From a virus, in IMG/VR virus record IMGVR_UViG_3300036828_000332, positions 1-52,037 of that record: a DNA stretch of 52,037 nucleotides. One strand, 5' to 3'. Positions 41,849 through 49,713 of this stretch are shown here, piece by piece. The number at the start of each line of letters is the position of its first letter. Position 1 is the first letter of the stretch. A model generated the notes under the pieces. It worked only from the letters and a program-made list of their open reading frames with translations. It searched no databases and was not told the DNA's origin. The position numbers were made by a program, and so were the translations under genes.

Positions 41849-44800
41849 TTACTCCAGAAAACTGTCCGTGTTGGCCCCGTGTGACCGGAACTCCGGCATG
41901 GGGGTTTGGCCCTTCGAACCCAGGCCGGTTTTCCCGCCCACAGCGGCACCCGCCCGCAGAGCGGCCTCGATATCACCCCAACGCTTATCGGTAAAGACCT
42001 CCAGGCGCAGCACCGCCGCCGCCGCGCGGGCATAGATCCGGCAGTTACCCGCGACAAATACTTGCCCGTTCCGCCTGCAGATCAATGTGCCGTTCGGCAC
42101 GGTGGCGCAATAAACCTTTCCATCATAGGCAACGGACTTTCCGATAAACCCCCGCTGCCCATTGCCGCCGCCGTCGAGGGAGGCTTTTTTCGTGTGGGCA
42201 TTCTCATGAACGTGATACTGATCTTTGGTGTTATCGCCAGAACGCCCGCGAATACTGTAGGCAGCGGCTTTGCGGATATGGATCCGCGGTGCGCAGCCAA
42301 GTTTGATAAAGAGTTCCTGGTAATCATCGGCCAAGTCTTTGCAGATGGTGGCAATCGCCCGGCACCCGTTATTCTGATTCCATCCATCCCCGGCGATGGC
42401 TGCATCTATGAAGGCCGAGATTACGTCCATACCGGACTTCTTGATCCACAGCGGAACTCGCCGCGCTTCTTGAAGGCGACCCCATTGAATAACCTCATTG
42501 TGAAGTTGTTTCGAAGTGCACGTGAATTTGTGGACACCTTCGTTCCAATTAAAGCGCCAAGGCAAGCGATCGAGCAGTTCCGCGATCACCTCGACATTCG
42601 CAGTCTTGGTCTGGGTAATCGATACGAGGCGCCGGTGCGAGCCTTCATAGTGATTGGTAATCGCCGAACCTTCAGTTATCCACCAGCCGTAGAAACTCGC
42701 CAGATCGACGGCCTTTACGTTCCGCGACGGCTCGATCTCCAGCCCGGAATCATCCTTCGAACTGGCCGGTATTGAGATGCAACACGGCCCAGTTGCGGAC
42801 CATCGTCCCGTCAGCTTGATTTGATGACGTTGCGTCAGGTCCTTGGCGAGCGTAATAGTCGGCGTTGCGGCAATGACGGCGTTCCGGTTCGGCAGGTAAG
42901 TCACCATGCGGTGATTCGGCGTTACCAAAATGTCGAGACGCCTGCCCGTAAGGTAAATCATTTCGCCTGAATGGTTTCGGCTGATGAGATCTGATGGCTT
43001 TTGAAACTCGATTGCATCGCTTTCAAGTTCCACAGTTGCTAATTTCTGGTTGGACACATTCGCAAACGGAGACCAGCCAGCATCGGTAAGCACTTCGGTT
43101 TCGCCATCGAAACAGTCGAGCGCTTCGTTGCGGTCGCGGCGCTTTTCCCATTTTGTGGTCGTGCGCCCAGCTAAGGTGTGCGTGATCAATTGCTCGGCGC
43201 ATAGTTGGTCGAAGAATTCCTTACCGTAGCCGGGAAAGTGGCAGTAGCCCGCCGGCCAAATCTCTCCGGCCGCGAGGTCCGGGACATTCAGGCGCAACGC
43301 GCGGTAGAGTTCCTCTTTGCCGATGGAGGTATTCACCGGCCACAGGCGCACGCCGCCGCGCACGATGCGGCCTCCTGCCGTGACATCCATGAACGACGGT
43401 GCGCCCACAAAGGCCGAGATGTGGGAGTGGGTTTCGCCCTTTACCGCCATCACGCTTTGCGATCCCATGCGCCTTACCCATTCGTAGACGCGCATGGTGT
43501 TGAACCCGGAATCGACGGCCAGCTTCTTAATGCGCAGCGCGCCGCCGTAAAAACTCGGGAATTCCTCATCTAGCACTTCCGCCAGCTTGGCCCACACCTC
43601 GGGCTGGTTGGTGTTGCCGTCGAACACGCGGTAATCCACGGACCAGGATTCGCGGTTGCGGCCCCAGGCAACCACCTCACATTCGATGCGGTTGACCTGC
43701 ACATCGACCCCGGCTGTGAGCACGAGCCCACCCTCGGGCACCTCGCCCATCGCATAGAGTTCGCGCCGCTCGTAGAGACGGTCTACATCCGGCACTTCGC
43801 CCTGATCGGCCCATGGCACACCGAGGACGGTGTTGTAGAAGGCCTGTAACTTCTCGGGAGACACCATGCTCTTATCCCGCATCCGCATGATCTGGGTCCA
43901 GGAGAGCCAGCCGACCGGCGAGTAATAGCTGGAGAGGTGGAAGCCCTTGGTAACGCCATCGCCCAAGCCGAGAGAACGCCACTCGCCCGCGGCTAACATG
44001 ATGGTCTTCTCGTGGTCGAAGATCTCCTTTTCGCAGTCCTGGCAGCGATAGGCCGCGCGGTGCGGCATCGCTGCGGACCATTGCAATTGCTCCGGCAGCA
44101 AGGTGATGAAGACGCCACAGCGCGGGCACGGCACGAAGTAGTAGCACTGATCCGACTGGCTGAAGAACGTTTCAATGCGGCTACGGCCTGCAATCGTGGG
44201 TGTCGACGCGATGAGGATTTTCTTGCGCCGGAAATTCGAGGTGCGCGCTATGGCCAGATCGCAGGGCTCGCCCTCACGATCCACGTTCGCCGGATAGGCG
44301 TCCACCTCATCGAGAAACAGATAGCGTGCCGCCATGGAACGCAGGCCCTTGGCGCTGTTGGCTCCCGCCAGCACCAGAATGCCGCCCAGGAACTCTTTGG
44401 CCAGAATGGTATTGCCGGAGTCGCGCTCCTTCGGAGAACGCACCAAGGTGCTCAGAATCGGACAGTCTTCGATCAAGGGACCGATGCGCTGCTTCGAGTT
44501 GCGCTTGGCCATGGTTTCGGTTGGTTGCACCACCAGCATGGGACCGGGCGCTAAATGGATCACATAGCCCATCCAGTTGATCCCGGCTTCGGTGGCGCCA
44601 ACCTGCGAGCCTTTCATGAACACCACCCGTTCGCAGGGCGATTCCGGCATCAGCGCGTCCATGATCTCGCGCAGGTAGGGCGTGCGGCTGGTGCGCCACA
44701 TACCGGGCTCCGGCGATGAGCGCGTCGTCAGAACCCGGTACTGATCCGCCCATTCGCTGATGGCCAGCTTCGGGTCGGGCCGCGCACCCATGCGGCAGGC

Positions 44801-44872
44801 TTTGACTGTAGCTTCATAGGCGTTGGCGAGACCAGGGAGGGAAGCGTGCAGCGTGTTCCCTGGCGTGATCAT
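41849..44872 (-). CDS. large terminase subunit, GpA family, with intein, 1007 aa
   Basis: This is the DNA-packaging ATPase and nuclease. The ATPase has FMKGSQVGATEAG (Walker A, about 85-97) and LFLDEVDAY (Walker B, 185-193); a C-x2-C pair pattern lies near 245-275 (CPRCG, CQDC). The nuclease domain starts near 390 (GVDVQVNRIECEVVAWG). At residue 587 an intein of 357 residues interrupts NEALD/CRIYARAA, a conserved nuclease motif. After splicing the terminase is 650 aa, near lambda A (641). Its start overlaps the TerS stop by ATGA. Confidence 0.95.
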   Translation of the reverse strand: MITPGNTLHASLPGLANAYEATVKACRMGARPDPKLAISEWADQYRVLTTRSSPEPGMWRTSRTPYLREIMDALMPESPCERVVFMKGSQVGATEAGINWMGYVIHLAPGPMLVVQPTETMAKRNSKQRIGPLIEDCPILSTLVRSPKERDSGNTILAKEFLGGILVLAGANSAKGLRSMAARYLFLDEVDAYPANVDREGEPCDLAIARTSNFRRKKILIASTPTIAGRSRIETFFSQSDQCYYFVPCPRCGVFITLLPEQLQWSAAMPHRAAYRCQDCEKEIFDHEKTIMLAAGEWRSLGLGDGVTKGFHLSSYYSPVGWLSWTQIMRMRDKSMVSPEKLQAFYNTVLGVPWADQGEVPDVDRLYERRELYAMGEVPEGGLVLTAGVDVQVNRIECEVVAWGRNRESWSVDYRVFDGNTNQPEVWAKLAEVLDEEFPSFYGGALRIKKLAVDSGFNTMRVYEWVRRMGSQSVMAVKGETHSHISAFVGAPSFMDVTAGGRIVRGGVRLWPVNTSIGKEELYRALRLNVPDLAAGEIWPAGYCHFPGYGKEFFDQLCAEQLITHTLAGRTTTKWEKRRDRNEALDCFDGETEVLTDAGWSPFANVSNQKLATVELESDAIEFQKPSDLISRNHSGEMIYLTGRRLDILVTPNHRMVTYLPNRNAVIAATPTITLAKDLTQRHQIKLTGRWSATGPCCISIPASSKDDSGLEIEPSRNVKAVDLASFYGWWITEGSAITNHYEGSHRRLVSITQTKTANVEVIAELLDRLPWRFNWNEGVHKFTCTSKQLHNEVIQWGRLQEARRVPLWIKKSGMDVISAFIDAAIAGDGWNQNNGCRAIATICKDLADDYQELFIKLGCAPRIHIRKAAAYSIRGRSGDNTKDQYHVHENAHTKKASLDGGGNGQRGFIGKSVAYDGKVYCATVPNGTLICRRNGQVFVAGNCRIYARAAAAVLRLEVFTDKRWGDIEAALRAGAAVGGKTGLGSKGQTPMPEFRSHGANTDSFLE
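42044..43114 (-). other. intein with LAGLIDADG-type endonuclease motifs in TerL
   Basis: Residues 587-943 of the terminase form a complete intein of 357 aa. Block A: CFDGETEVLTDAGW with Cys1. Block B: TPNH (intein 65-68). Two dodecapeptide motifs: LASFYGWWITEGS (138-150, Glu) and FIDAAIAGDGW (235-245, Asp), with spacing usual for DOD homing endonucleases. Blocks F and G: VYCATVPNG...QVFVAGN, followed by extein Cys. The penultimate residue is Gly instead of the common His. The spliced extein reads NEALD-CRIYA, as in intein-less GpA proteins. Confidence 0.95.
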
Positions 44873-45423
44873 GCGGCCAGCTTTCCTTCCGAGTAGGCGT
44901 CGAACACCTTGCGCAGCTCATCTTCGAGCAACTGCTGGCACGCGCCGATGTTCAATTCCCCTGCCAGCAGCGGAGCGATGCGCGACGGGATGTTGAAACA
45001 CGCCTCGCGGATGGTGCGGAATTCCTGGAAGCGGGCGTTCTCGACATCCGCGGTGGGCGTGAGATTGCCGACGCGTTCCTCGTAGCGGGTCTTCTTCAGC
45101 AGCGCCTCGTAAACCTGCGTCGATGCCCTGGCGCGGGCATAGGCTGTCGAGCGTGTTTCGTCGGGCTTAGGGATATCGGCGTTGGGGATTTCCGGCAGCG
45201 TGCCGCTGAATTCCACCGGCTTTCCACCGCTGCCGCCGGACGCGGATCGGTTGTTGTGGCCCTTCTCGTGGTGCGTGGTGGCGTGGAACTCCGCCACGGC
45301 TTGATCGAGGTCGTAGAGGCCGTCCGCGCCGGGTGTAATGCGTCCCGCTTGCATGGCAATATGGACCGCCATGCGGCTGCGCTTGAGCGCCTTGGCGAGT
45401 TCGATTTCTCCCACGCGGGCCAT
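44869..45423 (-). CDS. small terminase subunit, Nu1-like, 184 aa
   Basis: The N-terminal 45 residues (VGEIELAKALKRSRMAVHIAMQAGRITPGADGLYDLDQAVAEF) form the Nu1-type winged-helix DNA-binding domain, which recognises the packaging site. A flexible Gly/Ser-rich stretch and a long helical C-terminal half (ARARASTQVYEALLKKTRYEERVGNLTPTADVENARF) for oligomerisation and TerL binding follow. The order TerS-TerL-gpW-portal is that of lambda. It is the first gene of the 29-kb structural operon. Confidence 0.9.
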   Translation of the reverse strand: MARVGEIELAKALKRSRMAVHIAMQAGRITPGADGLYDLDQAVAEFHATTHHEKGHNNRSASGGSGGKPVEFSGTLPEIPNADIPKPDETRSTAYARARASTQVYEALLKKTRYEERVGNLTPTADVENARFQEFRTIREACFNIPSRIAPLLAGELNIGACQQLLEDELRKVFDAYSEGKLAA

Positions 45424-45475
45424 CGCGCTGATTCTAACGTGGAAAACTCTCTTTCACCAAATGCTAAATTCAAGC
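45424..45475. promoter_or_regulatory. divergent intergenic gap, terminase / ParB-like operon
   Basis: These 52 bp separate the start of the structural operon (minus) from the ParB-like gene (plus). Two divergent promoters should lie in or near the gap. A TAGAAT lies on the minus strand 5-10 nt before the TerS start, with TTGGTG 18 nt upstream, and would leave almost no leader. Nothing here looks like a cos site with certainty. Confidence 0.3.
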
Positions 45476-46114
45476 ATGAGCGACGCGATGCCTCTCGACA
45501 CCCAGACTTGGCCGGCAGATCAGGTCGAGCGCTGGCCGCTCTCGAAGCTGGTCCCCTATGCGCGCAATGCCCGCACACACTCCCAGGAACAGATCCGGCA
45601 GGTGGCCGCATCCATGCGCGAATGGGGTTGGACCATCCCGGTCCTGGCCGATGATCGGGGCGGCATCATCGCAGGACACTGTAGGGTGAGTGCTGCGGAG
45701 ATAAATGGCTACGACGAAGCGCCCGTAATGGTAGCCCGCGGCTGGTCGGATGCTAAGAAACGGGCTTACATCATTGCCGATAACAAGCTGAGTCTCAATG
45801 CCGGATGGGACGAAGAACTGCTGGGTCTGGAATTGCTAGAGCTGCGCGAGAGCGGCGTCGATCTTGGATTGACCGGCTTTGCGGGCTCGGAGTTGGCAGA
45901 CCTGCTGCGCGAAGTCGAAGAGGCCCAGCCTCCGGAGTTGCCCACGGGAGAGCGCACGCCATACCGGCAGATCACCTTTACTCTGCACGATGAGCAGGCG
46001 GAATTGGTCGCGCTGGCCATCGCGGCAGCCAAAGCCAAGGGACCGTTCTCGCTGGAATTGAATGAGAACGTCAACGGCAATGCCCTGGCGCGGATCTGCG
46101 AGGCGTACTTATGA
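45476..46114 (+). CDS. ParB N-domain protein, 212 aa
   Basis: Residues 20-110 form a ParB/Srx-type domain (WPLSKLVPYARNARTHSQEQIRQVAASMREWGWTIPVLADDRGGIIAGHCRVSAAE), with GHCR at 67-70 as the nucleotide-binding box. The C-terminal half (DNKLSLNAGWDEELLGLELLELRESGVDLGLTGF onward) is the region that usually links this domain to a DNA methyltransferase; here no methyltransferase follows, and a Mom-like modification protein is encoded two genes on. ATG at 45476; an ATG five codons upstream is possible. It is coupled to the next gene by ATGA. Confidence 0.88.
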   Translation: MSDAMPLDTQTWPADQVERWPLSKLVPYARNARTHSQEQIRQVAASMREWGWTIPVLADDRGGIIAGHCRVSAAEINGYDEAPVMVARGWSDAKKRAYIIADNKLSLNAGWDEELLGLELLELRESGVDLGLTGFAGSELADLLREVEEAQPPELPTGERTPYRQITFTLHDEQAELVALAIAAAKAKGPFSLELNENVNGNALARICEAYL

Positions 46115-46263
46115 ATCTCTATATCGTGCTAATGCGGTCCTGGGACGGCGGTTTTCGGGTCGAGGCTATTTTCGAAACCCAGGAGTTGGCGGAGAAGCGT
46201 GGCCGGGAATTGGGAAATGAATCCAAAGTAGTGATGCTAGAAGCGGTTCTGTTCAAGTTATGA
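46111..46263 (+). CDS. small protein coupled to Mom, 50 aa
   Basis: The protein (MNLYIVLMRSWDGGFRVEAI, then a helix QELAEKRGRELG, then a short strand) is defined by exact ATGA overlaps at both ends, linking the ParB-like and Mom-like genes. It lacks the Cys residues of Com, the Mu activator of mom translation, so it is not a Com homologue. It may be an accessory subunit of the modification system; function unknown. Confidence 0.75.
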   Translation: MNLYIVLMRSWDGGFRVEAIFETQELAEKRGRELGNESKVVMLEAVLFKL

Positions 46264-47048
46264 CCACAGCCAAGGATCTGCGCGTTGCCGTGATCGGATC
46301 CGCCGATGCCCACGCCTTCATGCGCAAGACGCACTATTCCCATAAGAGCGTACAGAATTCGCAACTACACCTCGGGGTCTTTCTCGGGACACGCCTCGAA
46401 GGCGCCATGCAATTCGGACCGCCGCTGGATCGCCGGAAGTTGATCACGCTGGTTCGCGATACGCCTTGGACCGGCTTCCTGGAATTGAACCGCATGGCGT
46501 TCACCGACAACCTGCCGCGCAATTCGGAAAGCCGCGCCATCGCGGTCGCCATGCGCCTGCTGAAGAAACACTTCCCGCAGATTCAGTGGATCGTCAGTTT
46601 TGCCGACGCCACGCAATGCGGGGATGGTACGATTTACCGCGCCTCGGGATTCGTGCTTACCGCGATCCGCGCGAACACCACCATCTGGGGAGGACCAGCC
46701 GGCGAGGTGATTACCAACATCGGCATCCGCACCAGCGGCCAAGCCATCCAGTCGTTTGCCCATGTGGGCGGCAAAGACGTGTACCGGGGCGGAGCCAGCA
46801 TGACGCACTTCCGCGCGGCGGGCTTCCGTCCGCTGAAAGGCTTCCAGCTTCGCTATCTCTATTTCCTTCACCCTACGGCCAGGGAACGGCTGACCGTGCC
46901 GGTGATACCATATTCGGCAATTCGCACGGCAGGCGCTACAATGGCTCGCGGTGTGCGTCCCAGCGTCGGAAGTATCCCGGTAGACACAGCCGCGTTCCCC
47001 GCGGAAGAGGGCGGTTCGACTCCGACCCCGACGCTCCAAGATCCATAG
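46260..47048 (+). CDS. Mom-like DNA adenine modification protein, 262 aa
   Basis: The sequence matches the layout of phage Mu Mom-like proteins with a GNAT-type fold: HYSHKSVQNSQLHLGVFLGTRLEGAMQFGPP (25-55), GFLELNRMAF (72-81), and WIVSFADATQCGDGTIYRASGFVLT (110-134), where the S-F-A-D and G-x-I-Y-x-A residues are typical. Mom converts adenine to N6-carbamoylmethyladenine and shields phage DNA from many restriction enzymes. The last 50 residues are Pro/Thr-rich and likely flexible. It ends an operon with the ParB-like and 50-aa genes. Confidence rests on remembered motifs. Confidence 0.75.
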   Translation: MTTAKDLRVAVIGSADAHAFMRKTHYSHKSVQNSQLHLGVFLGTRLEGAMQFGPPLDRRKLITLVRDTPWTGFLELNRMAFTDNLPRNSESRAIAVAMRLLKKHFPQIQWIVSFADATQCGDGTIYRASGFVLTAIRANTTIWGGPAGEVITNIGIRTSGQAIQSFAHVGGKDVYRGGASMTHFRAAGFRPLKGFQLRYLYFLHPTARERLTVPVIPYSAIRTAGATMARGVRPSVGSIPVDTAAFPAEEGGSTPTPTLQDP

Positions 47049-47081
47049 CCGCGCGTACTATGTAACCTAAAGGAGCATTCG

Positions 47082-47738
47082 ATGCCTGCATTGAATATCA
47101 CCGAAACGCTTTCTCTCACGCACGCTGTCGTAGCCACCAGCCCGGCGTCCCCCAGCAGCGCCAAAACCGTAAGCAGCGGCCCGGTCAAGATCAACCAGAT
47201 CGGCAACAATGTCTCCAGCGGCATTCAAATCGTGACGACCACTGCCGCGGTCATCAATATCGGAGCAGTGTCGGGAGGCGCACTGGGCCGCTTCGCCATC
47301 AAAAACCTGGACGGCGCGAATGACCTGAGCGTGTTGCCGGGACTGGCCGGACCGGCGTTCCTCACATTGCTGCCCGGAGAAATGGCGCAAGGCCGCTTCG
47401 ACGCCAGCGTTACGGCTCCAGCGGTGCTGACGAGCGCCGCAGCGGGTAGTTCGATTACCGCCATAGCCGTGGCGACCGGTGGCGCCGGCTATACGGTTGC
47501 GCCAACCGTTACCCTGGCCGGCGCAGGCGCAGGCACTGGAGCGGCATTCACAGTGAACCTGACAGGAGGCGCGGTTAGCTCTGTCACTGTGACTGCCGGA
47601 GGGTCCGGGTATCCCAGTAGCGGCGTAACCGCGACATTTACAGGTGGCACCTTTACCACCGCCGCTACGGCTGGCGCGGTCACGGTAACAACGCCAGCCA
47701 CGACGGTGTTGATGGAATACATCGTCTGTGCGGACTAG
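47082..47738 (+). CDS. virion-associated-like protein with GGxGY insert, 218 aa
   Basis: Residues 1-120 are beta-rich and Thr/Ala/Ser-rich ([32 protein letters not shown]). A segment with two GGxGY-x5-T-V-T/A-T-F units (about 130-205: [15 protein letters not shown] and [16 protein letters not shown]) follows, and the C-terminus ends LMEYIVCAD. The insert resembles small beta modules found in phage surface proteins. Expression is probably good (AAAGGAG before the ATG). Function unknown; a capsid or tail surface component is possible even though it lies outside the structural operon. Confidence 0.75.
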   Translation: MPALNITETLSLTHAVVATSPASPSSAKTVSSGPVKINQIGNNVSSGIQIVTTTAAVINIGAVSGGALGRFAIKNLDGANDLSVLPGLAGPAFLTLLPGEMAQGRFDASVTAPAVLTSAAAGSSITAIAVATGGAGYTVAPTVTLAGAGAGTGAAFTVNLTGGAVSSVTVTAGGSGYPSSGVTATFTGGTFTTAATAGAVTVTTPATTVLMEYIVCAD

Positions 47739-47948
47739 ATGACCGTCGAGTTCACGCGCCAGGGCAAAACCTACTTCTGCGTGCTCGGCCCGGTTCATGG
47801 GCGCACGCCACCAGAGCGGATTTCTATTGCCTTCCGGCCTTGCGCCTACAAAGCGCCGGTCATGCTGGAACTCGCCTATCTCGGCCGCGATCCGGCGCGG
47901 GCCATAGAACTGTACCAGCCCGTCGAAAGCGATCCTGGCGAAGACTGA
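47739..47948 (+). CDS. hypothetical protein, 69 aa
   Basis: The small protein starts directly after the preceding stop (TAG then ATG). It has alternating strand-like segments (TVEFTRQGKTYFCVLG, SIAFRPCAYKAPVMLELAYLG). No family is recognised. It may be the partner of the upstream protein. The 17-bp repeat array begins 12 bp after its stop. Confidence 0.65.
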   Translation: MTVEFTRQGKTYFCVLGPVHGRTPPERISIAFRPCAYKAPVMLELAYLGRDPARAIELYQPVESDPGED

Positions 47949-47959
47949 ATTCCCGCAGC

Positions 47960-48061
47960 GTGAAGCTCCTTCGCGGGTGAAGCTTCAGACGCGGTGAAGC
48001 CCTTATTGTGGTGAAGCTCCGGGACTCGTGAAGCCTTCTGGTGAGTGAAGCTCTCTCGTGC
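47960..48061. repeat. 17-bp periodic repeat array, six units
   Basis: GTGAAGC occurs at 47960, 47977, 47994, 48011, 48028 and 48045, exactly every 17 bp; the following base is usually T, then about 9 bases without similarity. The last part lies in the 3' end of the gene on the other strand. The same array, three units, occurs at 51035-51085. Confidence 0.9.
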
Positions 48062-48383
48062 GCGTCCCCACGACGTAGCGGTCGAGCAACTCGTGAAAGA
48101 CTGTCACGCAGCCGGCGCAAAGGTCCGGTGGCAAGCTTCGGACTCGTCGGCGACCAGTTACCACCAGAAGTGCGGCACCGCAATAAGCGTGCCATGGGTC
48201 ATCGAACAACTCCAGGTGTGTCACGCCGTCGAAGTCGCGCACCCGTAAGTCGATCTGATTGAGCACCCAGGTCTGCAGGAACCGCCGTTGGTGCTGCAGC
48301 AGCCCGTTGCGGGCGCGCACCGCCTGGCATTCCCGGCAGACTCGCTTCACCGTTTTGCCGCATTCCGCGCAGATCACGCGCAC
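48003..48383 (-). CDS. zinc-binding hypothetical protein, 126 aa
   Basis: The protein begins with CAECGK and, after 10 residues, CRECQ, then contains FDDPWHAYCG and LPPDLCAGCVTVFHELLDRY; these Cys pairs should bind zinc. It starts with GTG at 48383 and runs divergent from the plus-strand cassette. Its last 16 residues are encoded inside the repeat array, so the C-terminus (ELHSPEGFTSPG) was probably created or altered by the array. Function unknown. Confidence 0.65.
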   Translation of the reverse strand: MRVICAECGKTVKRVCRECQAVRARNGLLQHQRRFLQTWVLNQIDLRVRDFDGVTHLELFDDPWHAYCGAALLVVTGRRRVRSLPPDLCAGCVTVFHELLDRYVVGTRTRELHSPEGFTSPGASPQ

Positions 48384-48416
48384 CAGAATATCAGGATTTC
48401 GACTGTTTGCTGAATG

Positions 48417-48491
48417 TTGACAGAGACAGCAAAGTTAGGTATCCTATAAGAGATCGGATAGCCGATCAGAAACGGACTAAGACAAACAAAC
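48417..48491 (+). promoter_or_regulatory. promoter, 5' hairpin and leader of the right cassette
   Basis: TTGACA (48417-48422), 17-nt spacer and TATCCT (48440-48445) make a good promoter. The predicted transcript starts at a palindrome, GATCGG-ATAG-CCGATC (48452-48467), followed by AAACGGACT and GACAAACAAAC (48481-48491), directly before the ATG. The palindrome can be an operator or a protective hairpin. Confidence 0.75.
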
Positions 48492-48767
48492 ATGACTATT
48501 CAACAAGCGGCACAAACGGCACTCGATATTCAGTACGCTTCCAACGCTTCGGGAGTGATTAAAACGCTGGCAGGACCAGTGACAGAAGCGATCTGGGAAG
48601 AGGTGCGCAGCTCGGGCAGCGGGTGTTTCAACCGGCACCCGATCATCGCCATGTTCCTGTTCAAGATCGGTGAGCTGAACGGCTGCGGAATCAGTTCGCT
48701 CGATTCCGGTTATGAGGCGGCTGAGCAGGCGTGCAGAGCACTCGCGAATCAGGAGGTGGCCCAGTAA
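48492..48767 (+). CDS. hypothetical protein, 91 aa
   Basis: First gene of the plus-strand cassette. The protein is mainly helical (QQAAQTALDIQYASNASGVIKTLAG, CFNRHPIIAMFLFKIGELNGCG). No family is recognised. Its stop overlaps the next start as TAATG, preceded by AGGAGGTGG, so the two are expressed together. Confidence 0.75.
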   Translation: MTIQQAAQTALDIQYASNASGVIKTLAGPVTEAIWEEVRSSGSGCFNRHPIIAMFLFKIGELNGCGISSLDSGYEAAEQACRALANQEVAQ

Positions 48768-49075
48768 TGCCCGCAGAGATCACTCCCCAGGAGATGCACG
48801 AAAAGATGCTGGCCATTGCGGCCACCCTCGGGCTCCCGAAGCACTATCAAAACGATCTTCTCTTTCATGACCTGGAAGCGCTGTGCGATATGCGCGCTGC
48901 AGGCAAAACGAGGTTCTGGTGGCGGCTGCGCGAATGCGGCACCCAATTCTCTTCGCACTCGGAGAGCTACGCGCGGATGGCGTGGAGCAATGAGCAGGGC
49001 CACTGCTACTTTGGCGATCTGGCGACCGGCGAACTCCGGCTGTTGCCGGTTCCGGCCGAAAGGCGGGTGCGGTAG
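48767..49075 (+). CDS. hypothetical protein, 102 aa
   Basis: A helical N-terminus (ITPQEMHEKMLAIAATLGLPKHYQNDLLFHDLEAL) is followed by a Trp/Arg-rich part and short strands at the C-terminus (GHCYFGDLATGELRLL). No family is recognised. AGGAGGTGG gives a strong ribosome site for the ATG at 48767. Confidence 0.75.
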   Translation: MPAEITPQEMHEKMLAIAATLGLPKHYQNDLLFHDLEALCDMRAAGKTRFWWRLRECGTQFSSHSESYARMAWSNEQGHCYFGDLATGELRLLPVPAERRVR

Positions 49076-49522
49076 ATGGCGGCCAACGATTCCAAGCCCG
49101 GTTGTTTGAGCATCATTGCGTTCTTCCTCTTTCTGGGAGGCGCAGTGTGGCTATTCCAAACTCTCACGGCAACTCCGCAGGATAAGGCCCGGTGGGCCAA
49201 GAATGACCGAGAGCATGCCGCATATAACGCACAGAAGGTGAAGGATCCGCAATCGCAACTCGAATATTACGCTTGCAAGGAAGTGCAAAAATACGCACTT
49301 GCTCAACTCCGCGCTCCTTCTACGGCAGACTTCCCCTCTTGCACATGGGATGGGAAGGGGACGGTCACCTACAAAGGCGACGGGCATTACGAGGTAAATT
49401 CCTACGTCGATTCACAGAACGGCTTTGGTGCGATGCTCCGTAGTACGTTTTGGGGAAAGATAGACATAGCAGGGAAGCAGTGGACGATCTCTGATTTCGG
49501 TTTTGAAGGAGAGTTGCAATGA
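49076..49522 (+). CDS. membrane-anchored hypothetical protein, 148 aa
   Basis: Residues 9-31 (GCLSIIAFFLFLGGAVWLFQTLT) form a membrane helix or uncleaved signal anchor; the remaining 115 residues, with two Cys (ACKEV, SCTWDG) and beta strands (GTVTYKGDGHYEVNSYV), should be outside the cytoplasm. The C-terminal half resembles small secreted beta domains of unknown function. In a phage it could take part in lysis, superinfection exclusion or host surface change; the sequence does not decide. It starts directly after the preceding stop. Confidence 0.75.
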   Translation: MAANDSKPGCLSIIAFFLFLGGAVWLFQTLTATPQDKARWAKNDREHAAYNAQKVKDPQSQLEYYACKEVQKYALAQLRAPSTADFPSCTWDGKGTVTYKGDGHYEVNSYVDSQNGFGAMLRSTFWGKIDIAGKQWTISDFGFEGELQ

Positions 49523-49713
49523 CCCTCTTTATCCGAATCGGGAATCTCACTTACGAGGTTCCCCGCAGCGGTATGAATGGCCTCCTGGGGCAACTCAAGG
49601 TGGCCGCGGATGCAAGCGGCAAGCCGGTGACAGCTACCATCACGGTGCTGCCGGCCGCAGCTCAACGCGCCTGCGATCTCATCACCGATACGCTGCAGGA
49701 GTTCCGCCGATGA
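49519..49713 (+). CDS. hypothetical protein, 64 aa
   Basis: A small protein with a beta-turn N-terminus (TLFIRIGNLTYEVPRSG) and helix. Coupled by ATGA to the membrane protein upstream and to the DUF3768 gene downstream. No family is recognised. Confidence 0.7.
   Translation: MTLFIRIGNLTYEVPRSGMNGLLGQLKVAADASGKPVTATITVLPAAAQRACDLITDTLQEFRR

Noticed and set aside
46111-46263. Com-like regulator of mom
   Set aside because: The protein has the right place and size but no Cys residues, whereas Com is a zinc-finger protein.
47960-48061. CRISPR array
   Set aside because: The repeated core is only 7-8 bp with 9-bp intervals; CRISPR repeats and spacers are about 20-40 bp, and no cas gene is present.
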